In this document: one piece after another, positions 18,763 through 28,128 of the stretch
How the letters are laid out: each line of letters opens with the position of its first letter
How positions within the stretch are numbered: the first letter of the stretch is position 1
DNA from: Gallionella sp.
Lineage (GTDB): Bacteria > Pseudomonadota > Gammaproteobacteria > Burkholderiales > Gallionellaceae
NCBI GenBank assembly: GCA_028687575.1
Contig: JAQTZW010000004.1
Coordinates: forward strand, 62,001 to 126,000
Reading direction: 5' to 3'
Length of the DNA stretch: 64,000 nucleotides
The notes under the pieces: model-generated
Seen by the model: only the letters and a program-made list of their open reading frames with translations
Databases searched by the model: none
What the model was told of the DNA's origin: nothing
Position numbers and translations under genes: made by a program

Positions 18763-19658
18763 GCCACGCACCTATCGTATTGTTTGTATATAACCGCCCG
18801 CTTCATACACGTCAGACAATAGATGCGTTGCTAAAGAATGAGCTGGCCGCGGAGAGTGATCTGATCATTTATTCAGACGCGCCCAAAAAGCCCGAGGCAG
18901 CCCAAGCTGTTCAGCAGGTAAGGGAATATCTCGCAACGATTACAGGCTTTGCATCGGTCAGTATCATCCTGCGCGAGCGTAACTGGGGGTTGGCCAATTC
19001 AGTGATTGATGGTGTGACATCGGTAGTCGACCGCTATGGGCGTGTCATCGTGCTGGAAGATGACCTACTCGTTGCCGAGAATTTTTTGTCTTATATGAAT
19101 CTGGCCCTGGATAGGTATGAGGGGTGCAGTGAGGTGATGCAAGTTTCTGCCTACATGTTTCCGGTAAAAACAGGTTCTGATCACCAGGCATTCTTCCTGC
19201 CCTTGACAACCTCTTGGGGATGGGCGACTTGGAAGCGTGCTTGGGAATGTTTTGATTCTTCAGTGCCGGAGAGTCAGTTGTTGAATAGCAGGGAATCGAG
19301 AAAGGCATTTGATCTGCAAGGGGCATATCCGTATTCTGATATGCTGGCCTCGCAGTTGCTGGGCAAAATAGACTCTTGGGCAATCAGATGGTATCTGTGT
19401 GTGTTTATGCGCAAGGGCTTGGTACTTTATCCGCCCAGGTCTTTGGTTGAGAATATCGGGTTTGATGGGAGCGGCACACACTGCGGCAAGGGAGATGCTG
19501 CACAAAGTCGTACTGATAGCGGGTTGATAGAGGTAGAAGTGGGTCTCTTTCCAACACGGGTTTCTGCCTCAATGCCCCACTATGAGGCGATTGCTGGATA
19601 TATGAAGTCATCCGGCTCGGGCGGGGTGCTGAACAAAATTAAGAGGATTTTTCGATGA
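18759..19658 (+). CDS. GT-A type glycosyltransferase
   Basis: 299 residues. The N-terminal IVLFVYNRPLHTRQTIDALL and the metal-binding VIVLEDDLLVAENFLSYMN (about residue 97, DxD-like EDD) mark a nucleotide-sugar-dependent GT-A enzyme of a group common in bacterial glycan loci. TTSWGWATWKRAW is also characteristic of this group. It would add one sugar of the repeat unit at the cytoplasmic face. It overlaps asnB and the next gene by four bases each. Donor and linkage are unknown. Confidence 0.8.
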   Translation: MSHAPIVLFVYNRPLHTRQTIDALLKNELAAESDLIIYSDAPKKPEAAQAVQQVREYLATITGFASVSIILRERNWGLANSVIDGVTSVVDRYGRVIVLEDDLLVAENFLSYMNLALDRYEGCSEVMQVSAYMFPVKTGSDHQAFFLPLTTSWGWATWKRAWECFDSSVPESQLLNSRESRKAFDLQGAYPYSDMLASQLLGKIDSWAIRWYLCVFMRKGLVLYPPRSLVENIGFDGSGTHCGKGDAAQSRTDSGLIEVEVGLFPTRVSASMPHYEAIAGYMKSSGSGGVLNKIKRIFR

Positions 19659-20482
19659 AGTGGTTGAGGGCTGTTCAGAGCAGGGTTTACGAGAAGCTGT
19701 TTTATGTGACAGGTATGAAGCCCTGGACTCGTGGCTATGCAGAATATAAAACGAAAAAAATCAAACAAGCGCTTGCGAATAATCCCTTTAAGCAGGCGGA
19801 GTTGCCGTCGGGATATGGATTCCGTATTGATGAACGAGTCGTGGAGTATCCTTGGTTTTTTGCCAGACTTCCCGAGCATGCAACCGGTAGGTTGCTTGAT
19901 GCAGGCTCGGTATTAAACTTTGATATTGTTTTGCGGCAGCCTGCGATGCAGGCAAAAAAGGTATTTATATCAACGCTTGCGCCTGAAGCGTTGTGTTACT
20001 GGCAGGATGGTATCTCATATGTATATGAGGATCTGAGGGACTCTTGTTTCAAGTCAGAATATTTTGACTGGATCGCCAGCCTGTCAACGATTGAGCACAT
20101 TGGCTTGGACAACACCATGCTGTATACCTCAGATACCACTAAAAAGGAGGATTATTCTTCCTCCTACCTAGCGGCAATACGGGAATATCATCGCATGCTC
20201 AAGCCGGGCGGGGTGCTCTACCTTAGCTTTCCTTTTGGAAAACGCCAGAAAAGGGATTGGTTCCAGATTTTCGATGGCGAAATGGTTGATGAGTTGATAG
20301 CAGCGTTTGGTCCAAGCCGGCAAGAGGTGTTTTATTACAAATATGAATCTGCTGGATGGCAGTCTTCTAGCAGAGAGCTATCAAAGGACGCAACTTACTT
20401 TGATATCCATACCCAGAGAATTCATGATGCGGATTATGCCGCAGCGTCCCGCGCAATCGTTTGTTTGGAACTGGTTAAGTGA
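19655..20482 (+). CDS. SAM methyltransferase-like protein
   Basis: 275 residues. The region [16 protein letters not shown] (residues about 76-91) stands in place of the usual glycine-rich SAM loop and has fewer glycines than canonical. [20 protein letters not shown] and [19 protein letters not shown] are motif III-like and strongly support the class I methyltransferase fold. It overlaps both neighbours by four bases. Cofactor binding is likely but the loop is degenerate, so a related non-methylating role is possible. Confidence 0.7.
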   Translation: MKWLRAVQSRVYEKLFYVTGMKPWTRGYAEYKTKKIKQALANNPFKQAELPSGYGFRIDERVVEYPWFFARLPEHATGRLLDAGSVLNFDIVLRQPAMQAKKVFISTLAPEALCYWQDGISYVYEDLRDSCFKSEYFDWIASLSTIEHIGLDNTMLYTSDTTKKEDYSSSYLAAIREYHRMLKPGGVLYLSFPFGKRQKRDWFQIFDGEMVDELIAAFGPSRQEVFYYKYESAGWQSSSRELSKDATYFDIHTQRIHDADYAAASRAIVCLELVK

Positions 20483-21048
20483 AAGCTCTGGCAGGATTGA
20501 AGAAGCTGTTACGCAAGACGAACTACAATCTTGCGGCATCGGCAGTAGTTCATGAAGGTGGGCGTATCGTCAATAATCTGCCGGATTCATCTGCTATCGT
20601 TGTTGGAGAGCACTCCCATATCAAGGGGGAGTTGCTGACTTTTGCGCATGGCGGAAAGATTACGATAGGAGAATATTGCTTTCTCGGCGAACAAAGCCAC
20701 ATCTGGTCGGCTAAAAACGTTTCAATAGGGAATCGTGTGTTGATTGCGCATAACGTCAATATCTTCGATAACGATACTCACCCCCTTGGTGCTGAGGCGA
20801 GGCACAATCAATTCTGTGAAATTATTGGCGGACGACACCCGAAAAATATTGATTTGTTGGAGCAGCCAGTTCGGCTGGATGATGACGTGTGGATAGGGTG
20901 CATGTCCATTATCCTTAAAGGTGTCAACATAGGGCGTGGTGCGGTGGTTGGTGCCGGTAGTGTCGTGACTGGTGACGTTCCTCCGTACACCATCGTGGCA
21001 GGAAATCCTGCCCGGGTCATTCGGGAAATTCCTCCAGATGAGCGATAA
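20479..21048 (+). CDS. Left-handed beta-helix acyltransferase
   Basis: 189 residues from a GTG that overlaps the previous stop (GTGA). Hexapeptide repeats run through the whole protein (for example [18 protein letters not shown] and [22 protein letters not shown]), ending in the classic [18 protein letters not shown] of the CysE/LacA/WbbJ group. The HN of [13 protein letters not shown] includes the likely catalytic histidine. It probably transfers acetyl from acetyl-CoA to a sugar hydroxyl or amine in the cytoplasm, distinct from the periplasmic MBOAT system at 47-60 kb. Confidence 0.85.
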   Translation: MKALAGLKKLLRKTNYNLAASAVVHEGGRIVNNLPDSSAIVVGEHSHIKGELLTFAHGGKITIGEYCFLGEQSHIWSAKNVSIGNRVLIAHNVNIFDNDTHPLGAEARHNQFCEIIGGRHPKNIDLLEQPVRLDDDVWIGCMSIILKGVNIGRGAVVGAGSVVTGDVPPYTIVAGNPARVIREIPPDER

Positions 21049-21853
21049 TAAAATGACTTCCTGGGAGGATGCGGTTCTCTGGTTGCGTGAGCAACCGGAC
21101 CGATCCGAGTTGGTTCGTGCATGTTTCTATGATGATCCGTTACTGGACGCAGCGAAACGATATTACAACGGTACGGAGTGGCGAGCGGTTCGTGCATTGC
21201 TTCCGGCCAAGCCCGGCTCTGCACTGGATTTGGGGGCGGGACGGGGCATATCCTCGTATGCACTTGCGCGCGATGGTTGGAGCGTCACCGCACTTGAGCC
21301 GGACCCCAGTGATTTGGTCGGGGCAGGTGCGATTCGCACACTTGCCACAGACGCAAATCTCGATATCAGCGTTGAACAAAATTGGGGTGAGTCGCTTCCC
21401 TTCCCAGATGCCTCTTTCGAACTGGTGCACGGGCGCCAGGTTTTGCACCACGCGCATGATCTGCAACGGCTGTGTTCCGAGGCGGCACGGGTGCTGAAAC
21501 CCGGCGGGATGTTGGTGGCAACGCGAGAACATGTGATTTCCCGGAAAGAAGATTTGCCATTATTCCTGGCGGGTCACGCGCTGCATGATTTGTATGGTGG
21601 CGAGCACGCTTACTTGTTGGAAGAATATCTGCGAGCGATCAAGGATAGCGGCATTGAGTTGATCCAGATATTGAACCCCAATCAATCTGATATCAATCTC
21701 TATCCAGAAACTGTTGCAGGATTCAAGCAGCGACTCGCCCGTAAGCTTCATTTGCCGGCAAGTATCATCCCCGATTTTGTGTTGGGCATGTGGGGGGCGG
21801 CGAGTAACGCACCAGGGAGGCTATACAGCTTCGTGGGAAGGAAAAATGGCTAG
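21038..21853 (+). CDS. Class I SAM-dependent methyltransferase (UbiE/Methyltransf_11 type)
   Basis: 271 residues from the ATG at 21038; another in-frame ATG is at 21053. The SAM-binding loop is [19 protein letters not shown], then ALEPDPS. The post-motif stretch [19 protein letters not shown] and the helix [17 protein letters not shown] are textbook for this family. It overlaps the acyltransferase gene by 11 bases and the next by eight. Sugar O-methylation is the most likely role, from context. Confidence 0.82.
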   Translation: MSDNKMTSWEDAVLWLREQPDRSELVRACFYDDPLLDAAKRYYNGTEWRAVRALLPAKPGSALDLGAGRGISSYALARDGWSVTALEPDPSDLVGAGAIRTLATDANLDISVEQNWGESLPFPDASFELVHGRQVLHHAHDLQRLCSEAARVLKPGGMLVATREHVISRKEDLPLFLAGHALHDLYGGEHAYLLEEYLRAIKDSGIELIQILNPNQSDINLYPETVAGFKQRLARKLHLPASIIPDFVLGMWGAASNAPGRLYSFVGRKNG

Positions 21854-22763
21854 GACCGCATTGGTTACAGGGGCATATGGCTTTGTCGGTCGTTATGTCG
21901 CGCGTCAAATGGCTGCTGAAGGCTGGAGAGTGGTCGGTGTCGGGCACGGTTCATGGACGCGTGCAGAGTGGCAACGATGGGGACTGGCGGAATGGCATGA
22001 GGCGGATGTCACACTGGATACGCTCGTTAGATATGGCGGTAAGCCGGAAGTAATAATGCACTGCGCTGGTAGCGGGGCAGTAAGCTTTTCGTTGATTCAA
22101 CCCTATCAGGATTTCTTGCGGACGGTGGTCAGTGCCACGGAGGTGCTTGAATTTATCCGGCTGCATGTTCCGGCTGCACGCATGGTCTATCCCTCTAGTG
22201 CCGGTGTATACGGCGCATCGGAACGTTTGCCCATCGTCGAATCCCAGCCGCTTGCACCCGCTTCGCCATATGGCATGCACAAGCTGATGGCAGAAGAAAT
22301 GTGCCAATCCTATGCGCGTCATTTTGGTCTGGCTGTGACAGTCGTCAGGTTGTTTTCGGTGTACGGTATCGGTCTGCGCAAGCAATTGCTGTGGGATGCC
22401 TGCACGAAGATTTCGGTTGGGGAAAAGCTGTTTTTTGGCAGCGGCACCGAAATACGAGACTGGCTGCATGTCAGTGATGCGGCAAAACTGTTGTCAATCG
22501 CCGCTCAACACGCTTCTGCAGATTGTACGGTGGTAAATGGTGGCTCCGGTCAGGGAGTTGGAGTGCGAGAGATCCTGTCGGAATTATTCGCTGCTTTCGG
22601 CAGTGGCGACAGGCCGGAATTTTCTGGAAATGCGCGTGCAGGCGACCCAGTGAATTATCTGGCAGACATATCACGGGCCTGCAACTGGGGCTGGCAGCCA
22701 CAAATTGAATGGCGAGAAGGTGTGCATGAATATGCTCAATGGTACCGGGGCGGTGCCATATGA
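21846..22763 (+). CDS. NAD-dependent epimerase/dehydratase (extended SDR)
   Basis: 305 residues from the ATG at 21846 ([19 protein letters not shown]). The NAD loop TGAYGFVG, the YPSSAGVYG serine element, and the Y-x3-K dyad in SPYGMHKLMAEEM are all present, so the enzyme should be active. It resembles UDP-hexose epimerases and reductases, but the substrate cannot be told. Overlaps with both neighbours (eight and four bases) show it belongs to the operon. It may make the sugar used by the following glycosyltransferases. Confidence 0.82.
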   Translation: MARTALVTGAYGFVGRYVARQMAAEGWRVVGVGHGSWTRAEWQRWGLAEWHEADVTLDTLVRYGGKPEVIMHCAGSGAVSFSLIQPYQDFLRTVVSATEVLEFIRLHVPAARMVYPSSAGVYGASERLPIVESQPLAPASPYGMHKLMAEEMCQSYARHFGLAVTVVRLFSVYGIGLRKQLLWDACTKISVGEKLFFGSGTEIRDWLHVSDAAKLLSIAAQHASADCTVVNGGSGQGVGVREILSELFAAFGSGDRPEFSGNARAGDPVNYLADISRACNWGWQPQIEWREGVHEYAQWYRGGAI

Positions 22764-23929
22764 TACGTGTTGCATTCCCCCTTAATTTCCGCGACAGAAG
22801 TTGGATGGGAGGGGTAAATTATTTTCGCAACCTGTTTGAGGCATTGCGATTGCCGGCTTCACCGCAGATTGAGCCTGTTGTCTATGCTGGACCGTCAGCT
22901 GACCAGACTATTCTCAATTCGCTGGGTGCTGCAGAAGTTCATATAACACCTTGGGCAGACTCGCTGGGATGGCGCTGGAAACTTAGAAGATCACTGGCAC
23001 TCGGTGTAGGCCGGGACTCTGTGTTTGAACGTGAATTAAGACGCGAGCGCATCTCACTGTATTCACACATGGGATATCTCGGGAAGCGTTCAAGTATCCC
23101 ATCACTGACCTGGATTCCGGATTTTCAGGAGCGATATTTGCCGGAGTTCTTCTCTCCGGCAGAATTGGATGCAAGAAAGCGTGAATGTGCTCGCACGGTT
23201 CGCCAAGCGTCAGCCCTATTGCTTAGCAGCCAGCATGCGAGGGAAGGGTTGGCGGGGATTTCACTCGAGGCCGCAACTAATGCTTATGTGCTGCCCTTTG
23301 TTGCCTCGGTGCCAAAGTTGTCAGATATCCCATCTAGAGTGGAGCTTGAACAGAAGTATCGACTTCCGCAGAATTATTTCTTTCTGCCCAATCAGTTCTG
23401 GACTCATAAAAATCATGAAGTGGTGATCCGTGCGTTGGGACTGTTGAGACGGCGTGGCATACCTCTTGCCGTAGTGGCAACCGGAAACCTGCAGGATCAT
23501 CGCCAGCCAACTCATGGGCAACGGCTAATGCGTATGATTGCGGAAGAGAAGGTCGAGAGTGATTTCGTCGTTCTGGGCATGGTGCCTTATCTTGATTTGA
23601 TGGGTTTGATGGCACACTCTGTCGCCGTATTGAATCCTTCCCTTTTTGAGGGCTGGAGTACCACCGTTGAAGAAGCCAAATCCCTCGGAAAAATTGCCAT
23701 CATTTCGGATATTCCTGTGCATTGCGAGCAGGCGCTGGAGAGGGCATATTTGTTCGATCCGCGCGAGCCAGAGGCATTGGTGGCGACCATGCTGAATGTC
23801 GTACAAGCGCACTGCATTGAGGAGGATGCGCATTGCATGAAGCGGGCGGAGCTTGCATTGCCTGCACGGCGGCAAGCATTTGCGGCTTCGTATGAGCAGA
23901 TCGTCAGCGCAGTGATTGGTGGGCAATAA
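22760..23929 (+). CDS. GT4-family glycosyltransferase
   Basis: 389 residues from the ATG at 22760 (ATGA overlap). The C-terminal GT-B domain is clear: FFLPNQFWTHKNHEVVIRAL, then VLNPSLFEGWSTTVEEAKSLG with the E-x7-E pair, and IAIISDIPVHCE. The N-terminal half has SWMGGVNYFRNLFEAL, the acceptor-side glycine loop. It is a retaining nucleotide-sugar transferase of the mannosyl/fucosyl/glucosyl type; specificity is unknown. Confidence 0.83.
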   Translation: MIRVAFPLNFRDRSWMGGVNYFRNLFEALRLPASPQIEPVVYAGPSADQTILNSLGAAEVHITPWADSLGWRWKLRRSLALGVGRDSVFERELRRERISLYSHMGYLGKRSSIPSLTWIPDFQERYLPEFFSPAELDARKRECARTVRQASALLLSSQHAREGLAGISLEAATNAYVLPFVASVPKLSDIPSRVELEQKYRLPQNYFFLPNQFWTHKNHEVVIRALGLLRRRGIPLAVVATGNLQDHRQPTHGQRLMRMIAEEKVESDFVVLGMVPYLDLMGLMAHSVAVLNPSLFEGWSTTVEEAKSLGKIAIISDIPVHCEQALERAYLFDPREPEALVATMLNVVQAHCIEEDAHCMKRAELALPARRQAFAASYEQIVSAVIGGQ

Positions 23930-23993
23930 AATTGGGAATTTTCCAGATTGCGCGGGCAGAAGCGCAGCAGACAGGTTTTCGGGAGTAGTGATA

Positions 23994-24821
23994 ATGACAA
24001 CAGGTGGAACGTTTACCATCGTGACTCCCAATTACAATATGGGCGCATACCTTGGGCGGACGATAGAGTCGGTGATTCGGAATTTGCGCCCGGGCGATCA
24101 GTATTTCGTGATAGACGGCGGCTCGACGGATGACAGCCTCGATGTCATCCAGCAGTATTCTGGCCATCTGACGGGCTGGGTGAGTGAGCGCGACAATGGT
24201 TATGCGGATGCGCTGCACAAAGGTTTCAAACTCGCCGACGGCGAGTATCTCTGCTGGATAAACTGCGGAGATCTGTTGCTGGACGGGGCGCTTGAAAAGG
24301 CGCGCGAATTGTTCCAGAGCGCCAGTGCGGACATGCTGTTTGGCGATGATTATTATATTGACGAAGCGGACCGGGTCATTTTCCGCAGTTGCGGCAAGGT
24401 GCGTTCGTTGCGGGACATGATGCTCTTCGGTGGCTGGACCCCGTTGCAGGATGCCTGCTTCTGGAAGCGTGATCTGTACGAAAGAATCGGCGGTCTGGAT
24501 GTGGGGCTGAAATATGCGGCGGACTATGATTTGTTCCTGCGGATGAGCATGGCAGGACGCAGCGAATATGTGCCGTTTGTTTTCAGCGCCTTTCGCCGCC
24601 ATGACGGACAAAAATCCATCCAAGGGCAGTTGCAGTATAAGCGCGAGCGATATCAATGCCGTGCGGTGGCACTGGACAACAGCAAGGCTCATTGGATGAG
24701 CCGGCAATTTCTGGCAATGTATTACTGGTTCGCAGTCCGGGTTCGCAGCAGGGTTGCCAGATATATTTACCAATCAGAACGGCATTCCGGCGAACCGGTG
24801 CAAAACCTGTCGTGCGGCTGA
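23994..24821 (+). CDS. GT2-family glycosyltransferase
   Basis: 275 residues from the ATG at 23994, with gggag 10-14 bases upstream. The GT-A core is FTIVTPNYNMGAYLGRTIES, VIDGGSTDDSLDVI, then WVSERDNGYADALHKGFKLA and the acidic WINCGD site. This is the WcaA-like branch frequent in capsule and O-antigen loci. A gap of 64 bases separates it from the previous stop, one of the few breaks in this stretch. Donor is unknown. Confidence 0.83.
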   Translation: MTTGGTFTIVTPNYNMGAYLGRTIESVIRNLRPGDQYFVIDGGSTDDSLDVIQQYSGHLTGWVSERDNGYADALHKGFKLADGEYLCWINCGDLLLDGALEKARELFQSASADMLFGDDYYIDEADRVIFRSCGKVRSLRDMMLFGGWTPLQDACFWKRDLYERIGGLDVGLKYAADYDLFLRMSMAGRSEYVPFVFSAFRRHDGQKSIQGQLQYKRERYQCRAVALDNSKAHWMSRQFLAMYYWFAVRVRSRVARYIYQSERHSGEPVQNLSCG

Positions 24822-24827
24822 AAACAG

Positions 24828-25604
24828 ATGAAGAATATCGCAAGAAAGATTTACTGGCTGGTCAGCATCCAGTTCGGCATCGACCTGAGACGCATGTTGC
24901 GTTCTGTCCGGGGGATACCGAGATACATTGCCAGCTGGCTCGCATTCCGCAAACGGTATGACGGTCGACTGGTGTTCTTCCCGTGCCTGTATGACTGGTT
25001 CGAAGAAGGCGGTTCCACCAAGGACGAATACTTCTGGCAGGACCTGCACGTTGCGAAGAAAATCCATCAGGCGGCACCGGGAAAGCATGTGGACATCGGC
25101 TCGCGGATAGATGGTTTCGTCGCTCATGTGGCCAGTTTCAGGGAGATCGAGATATTCGATATCCGTCCGGTCACATCTGTCATCCCGGGTGTGGTATTCA
25201 GGCAGGCCGACCTGATGAGTCCCAGCGACGAGTTCGTCGATTATTGCGATTCCTTATCCTGTCTGCATGCTCTGGAGCATTTCGGACTAGGTCGCTATGG
25301 CGATCCAATCGATCCGTATGGATTTGTCGCAGGGCTGCGCAACATGGCCAGAATATTGCGCCCGGATGGGGTGTTCTATCTTTCCGTGCCGATCGGCATG
25401 GAGCGGGTCGAATTCAACGCGCACCGGGTCTTCGATCCGCTCAAGCTTGCCAGTCTCGCCGGGGAGAATCGCCTGTCGGTCAGCGAGTTCTCTTGGATAG
25501 GCGAGGAGCGGCAATTGATTACTTCTGTAGCCCCGCTGGATGATATGGCGCGCCTGAAAGAATTGCCGTATGCCTTGGGGATTTTTACGTTTGTCAAACA
25601 ATGA
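24828..25604 (+). CDS. DUF268 domain protein
   Basis: 258 residues. VDIGSRIDGFVAHVASF, SLSCLHALEHFGLGRYGDPID and GVFYLSVPIGMERVEFNAHRVF are hallmarks of DUF268, a family found in bacterial and plant glycan biosynthesis with a methyltransferase-like fold. The IGSRIDG loop corresponds to a SAM site, and LEHFGLGRYGDPID is the most conserved block. Biochemical function is unestablished. It lies six bases after a glycosyltransferase gene and before another methyltransferase. Confidence 0.78.
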   Translation: MKNIARKIYWLVSIQFGIDLRRMLRSVRGIPRYIASWLAFRKRYDGRLVFFPCLYDWFEEGGSTKDEYFWQDLHVAKKIHQAAPGKHVDIGSRIDGFVAHVASFREIEIFDIRPVTSVIPGVVFRQADLMSPSDEFVDYCDSLSCLHALEHFGLGRYGDPIDPYGFVAGLRNMARILRPDGVFYLSVPIGMERVEFNAHRVFDPLKLASLAGENRLSVSEFSWIGEERQLITSVAPLDDMARLKELPYALGIFTFVKQ

Positions 25605-25614
25605 GGTTGTGCCA

Positions 25615-26325
25615 GTGAAAGCATTTATCAAAAGAATGGCCGGAATCAACGCCAACGAGGCAAATCGGGATCGGTGGCTAGCCAAAACGCTGGCAGAAAT
25701 GCCTGCCGGCCTGCGTATTCTGGATGCGGGTGCGGGAGAGTTGCGGAACAAGCCGCTGTGCGCGCATCTGGCGTATGTTTCGCAGGATATTTGCCAGTAT
25801 GAGGGGCAGGGCGATGCGAAGGGATTGCAGACTGGAACCTGGAATACCAGTCAGATTGACATTGTTTGCGATATTACCGATGTGCCAGAGCCGGATGCTT
25901 CGTTCGACATCATTTTGTGTAGTGAGGTGTTCGAGCATTTGCCCGATCCATTGCAAGCGCTGAATGAGTTTTCTCGTCTGCTGAAGCCGGGCGGCAAGCT
26001 GATTGTTACTGCGCCGTTCGCTTCTCTGGTTCATTTCGCGCCCTACCATTACTCCACCGGATTCAGCCGCTATTGGTATGAACATCATTTCCCTATCCGG
26101 GGACTGGAGATCAAGGAGCTGTTTGCCAACGGCGACTGGTTCGATTTTGCCAGACAGGAATTGCTTCGCTTGCCTCGTGCCGCACGCGACTATGGTGATT
26201 GGTGCTGGCCTTTGGCGTATCCGGTCGCATTGATAGGGTTGATGTATTTCATGCTGCGCGGGAGTTCGAAGAAGGCCGACGATCTTGCCTGCTTCGGCTG
26301 GCATAGCGTTTCGATAAGGCGCTAA
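25615..26325 (+). CDS. Class I SAM-dependent methyltransferase
   Basis: 236 residues from a GTG at 25615, with gagg eight bases upstream; the in-frame ATG at 25570 lies inside the previous gene. The SAM loop is ILDAGAGELRNK, followed by IVCDITDVPEPDASFDIILC, EVFEHLPDPLQALNEFSRLL and KPGGKLIVTAPFASL, standard Methyltransf_11 features. A hydrophobic C-terminal stretch (WPLAYPVALIGLMYFML) may attach it to the membrane. Substrate unknown. Confidence 0.82.
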   Translation: MKAFIKRMAGINANEANRDRWLAKTLAEMPAGLRILDAGAGELRNKPLCAHLAYVSQDICQYEGQGDAKGLQTGTWNTSQIDIVCDITDVPEPDASFDIILCSEVFEHLPDPLQALNEFSRLLKPGGKLIVTAPFASLVHFAPYHYSTGFSRYWYEHHFPIRGLEIKELFANGDWFDFARQELLRLPRAARDYGDWCWPLAYPVALIGLMYFMLRGSSKKADDLACFGWHSVSIRR

Positions 26326-26344
26326 AGCGCGGCGTTACCACATC

Positions 26345-27223
26345 ATGATCATTTCCAAGGTGCTGGGTGGCTTGGGCAACCAGATGTTCCAGTATGCGGC
26401 CGGACGTGCGCTGGCACTGGAGCGCGGTTTGCCTTTTCGTCTTGATCTTTCAGGGTTTGCGGGATACGGCTTGCATCACGGCTTCCTGTTGCAGCAGGTC
26501 TTCGATTGCCCGGTGGAAGCTGCAAAGGAGGCGGATGTGCGCAGCATCCTAGGATGGCAACATCCTGCGGTCATCAGAAGGCTAGCAGCGCGTCCCCAGC
26601 TTGCGGCCTTGCGCCGCAAAGGATTTGTCGTGGAGCCGTACTTCCACTACTGGCCGGGGATAAAAAGCGTGCCGGATGAAAGTTATCTCTCAGGCTACTG
26701 GCAGTCGGAGAGATATTTCCGGGATGTGATCTCTCAGATCAGGAAGGATTTCAGCTTCAAGGCGCCGTTGACGGGCATGAACGCCGAATTGTCGGACAGG
26801 ATAGCCGCGTCGGATGCGGTAAGCCTGCATGTGCGCCGGGGGGATTATGTGTCCGACAACAAGAACAAGGCTGTCTATGGACATTGCTCCCTCGACTATT
26901 ACCGCGCCGCCATCAACTATCTTGCCGATCGGGTCGCACAGCCGACCTTATTTATTTTTTCGGATGACCCGGGCTGGGTGAAAGACAATCTCAAGCTGGA
27001 TTTCTCCTGTCACTATGTTGACCACAATCAGGGCATCGAGAGTTATAACGATATGCATCTGATGAGTCTGTGCAAACACCATGTGATCGCCAACAGTTCG
27101 TTCAGTTGGTGGGGCGCTTGGCTGAACAGCAATCCGGAAAAGATCGTCATCGCGCCGGCCAACTGGTTCGTCAATGGCAACAGCACCAAAGACCTGATAT
27201 TGCCGGGCTGGATAAGTTTATGA
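26345..27223 (+). CDS. GT11 alpha-1,2-fucosyltransferase
   Basis: 292 residues. The family start MIISKVLGGLGNQMFQYAAGRAL and the diagnostic HVRRGDYVSDNKNKAVYGHC (around residue 161) are present, with FSDDPGWVK and NSSFSWWGAWL near the end, as in FutC and WbsJ. The arginines of HVRRGD bind the GDP-fucose pyrophosphate. With gmd and fcl it completes a route from GDP-mannose to a fucosylated glycan. Alpha-1,2 linkage is the family norm; a rhamnosyl or other 6-deoxyhexose specificity is possible. Confidence 0.92.
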   Translation: MIISKVLGGLGNQMFQYAAGRALALERGLPFRLDLSGFAGYGLHHGFLLQQVFDCPVEAAKEADVRSILGWQHPAVIRRLAARPQLAALRRKGFVVEPYFHYWPGIKSVPDESYLSGYWQSERYFRDVISQIRKDFSFKAPLTGMNAELSDRIAASDAVSLHVRRGDYVSDNKNKAVYGHCSLDYYRAAINYLADRVAQPTLFIFSDDPGWVKDNLKLDFSCHYVDHNQGIESYNDMHLMSLCKHHVIANSSFSWWGAWLNSNPEKIVIAPANWFVNGNSTKDLILPGWISL

Positions 27224-28128
27224 ACACAGACCGTGACCCGCCGGATCGCAAACCGCCCCTGGTGACTGTGGCGATGCCGGTCTATAACGCCGGCAAATAC
27301 TTGCGATTGGCGGTGTTGTCCATCGTTGGGCAAACCTTCAGCGACTGGGAATTGCTGATCATCGACGATGGCTCGACCGACAATGCCTTGCAAGACATCG
27401 CCGACATTGTCGATGCGCGCATCCGGATCATCCGGGATGGCGTCAACAAGGGGCTGGCTGCCCGGTTGAATGAGTGTATTGATCTTGCGCGCGGGCAATA
27501 TATCGCACGCATGGACCAGGATGACGTGTCATTCCCTGAGCGGTTTGAGCGGCAGGTCCATGCCTTGCAAACAGAATCCGGTCTGGATTTGGTCGCTGTG
27601 CGGGCAATGACGATCTCGGGCGACAATCTTTTCACAGGCTGGTTGCCATACGACAAGACCCACCAGGAAATAACCGCCAGACCTTGGCGAGGATTTTATC
27701 TGCCTCATCCGACCTGGATGGGGAGGACGGAATGGTTCACACGCTATCGCTACAGAATCCCGGGTCCTTATTTCTGCGAGGATCAAGAGCTCCTGCTTCG
27801 CAGTTACCGCAACAGTCATTTCAAGATGCTCGAGGAGCCTTTATTCGCTTACCGAATTCGTGATGGGATCAATTGGCGCAAGCATCTCAAGACCCGGTTG
27901 GTCGTTGCGCAGGTGCAATTGCGGCATTTCCTGCGATGCGGGCAAGTGGGCTTTGCAATGTTGGCATTCATGGTGCTTTCGGGCAGGTTGCTGTCCGATC
28001 TGTTGAGATTTTTTACGGGCACAGTGCAATCGCGTGTCAGTTCTGAGTCAGTTGCGGCTGAGAAGATGTGGAAGTTTGCCCTGTCTCGCGTTGAAAAAGT
28101 AAAAGTCCAGCATGAAAAGTCTTGTTAA
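27220..28128 (+). CDS. GT2-family glycosyltransferase
   Basis: 302 residues from the ATG at 27220 (ATGA overlap with the fucosyltransferase). The GT-A motifs are VTVAMPVYNAGKYLRLAVLS, LLIIDDGSTDNAL and the metal-binding ARMDQDDVSFPERFERQV. The C-terminal third has a hydrophobic region (GFAMLAFMVLSGRLLSDLL) that may be membrane-associated. It resembles enzymes adding hexoses or hexosamines to repeat units; donor unknown. It overlaps the next gene by 17 bases. Confidence 0.84.
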   Translation: MNTDRDPPDRKPPLVTVAMPVYNAGKYLRLAVLSIVGQTFSDWELLIIDDGSTDNALQDIADIVDARIRIIRDGVNKGLAARLNECIDLARGQYIARMDQDDVSFPERFERQVHALQTESGLDLVAVRAMTISGDNLFTGWLPYDKTHQEITARPWRGFYLPHPTWMGRTEWFTRYRYRIPGPYFCEDQELLLRSYRNSHFKMLEEPLFAYRIRDGINWRKHLKTRLVVAQVQLRHFLRCGQVGFAMLAFMVLSGRLLSDLLRFFTGTVQSRVSSESVAAEKMWKFALSRVEKVKVQHEKSC

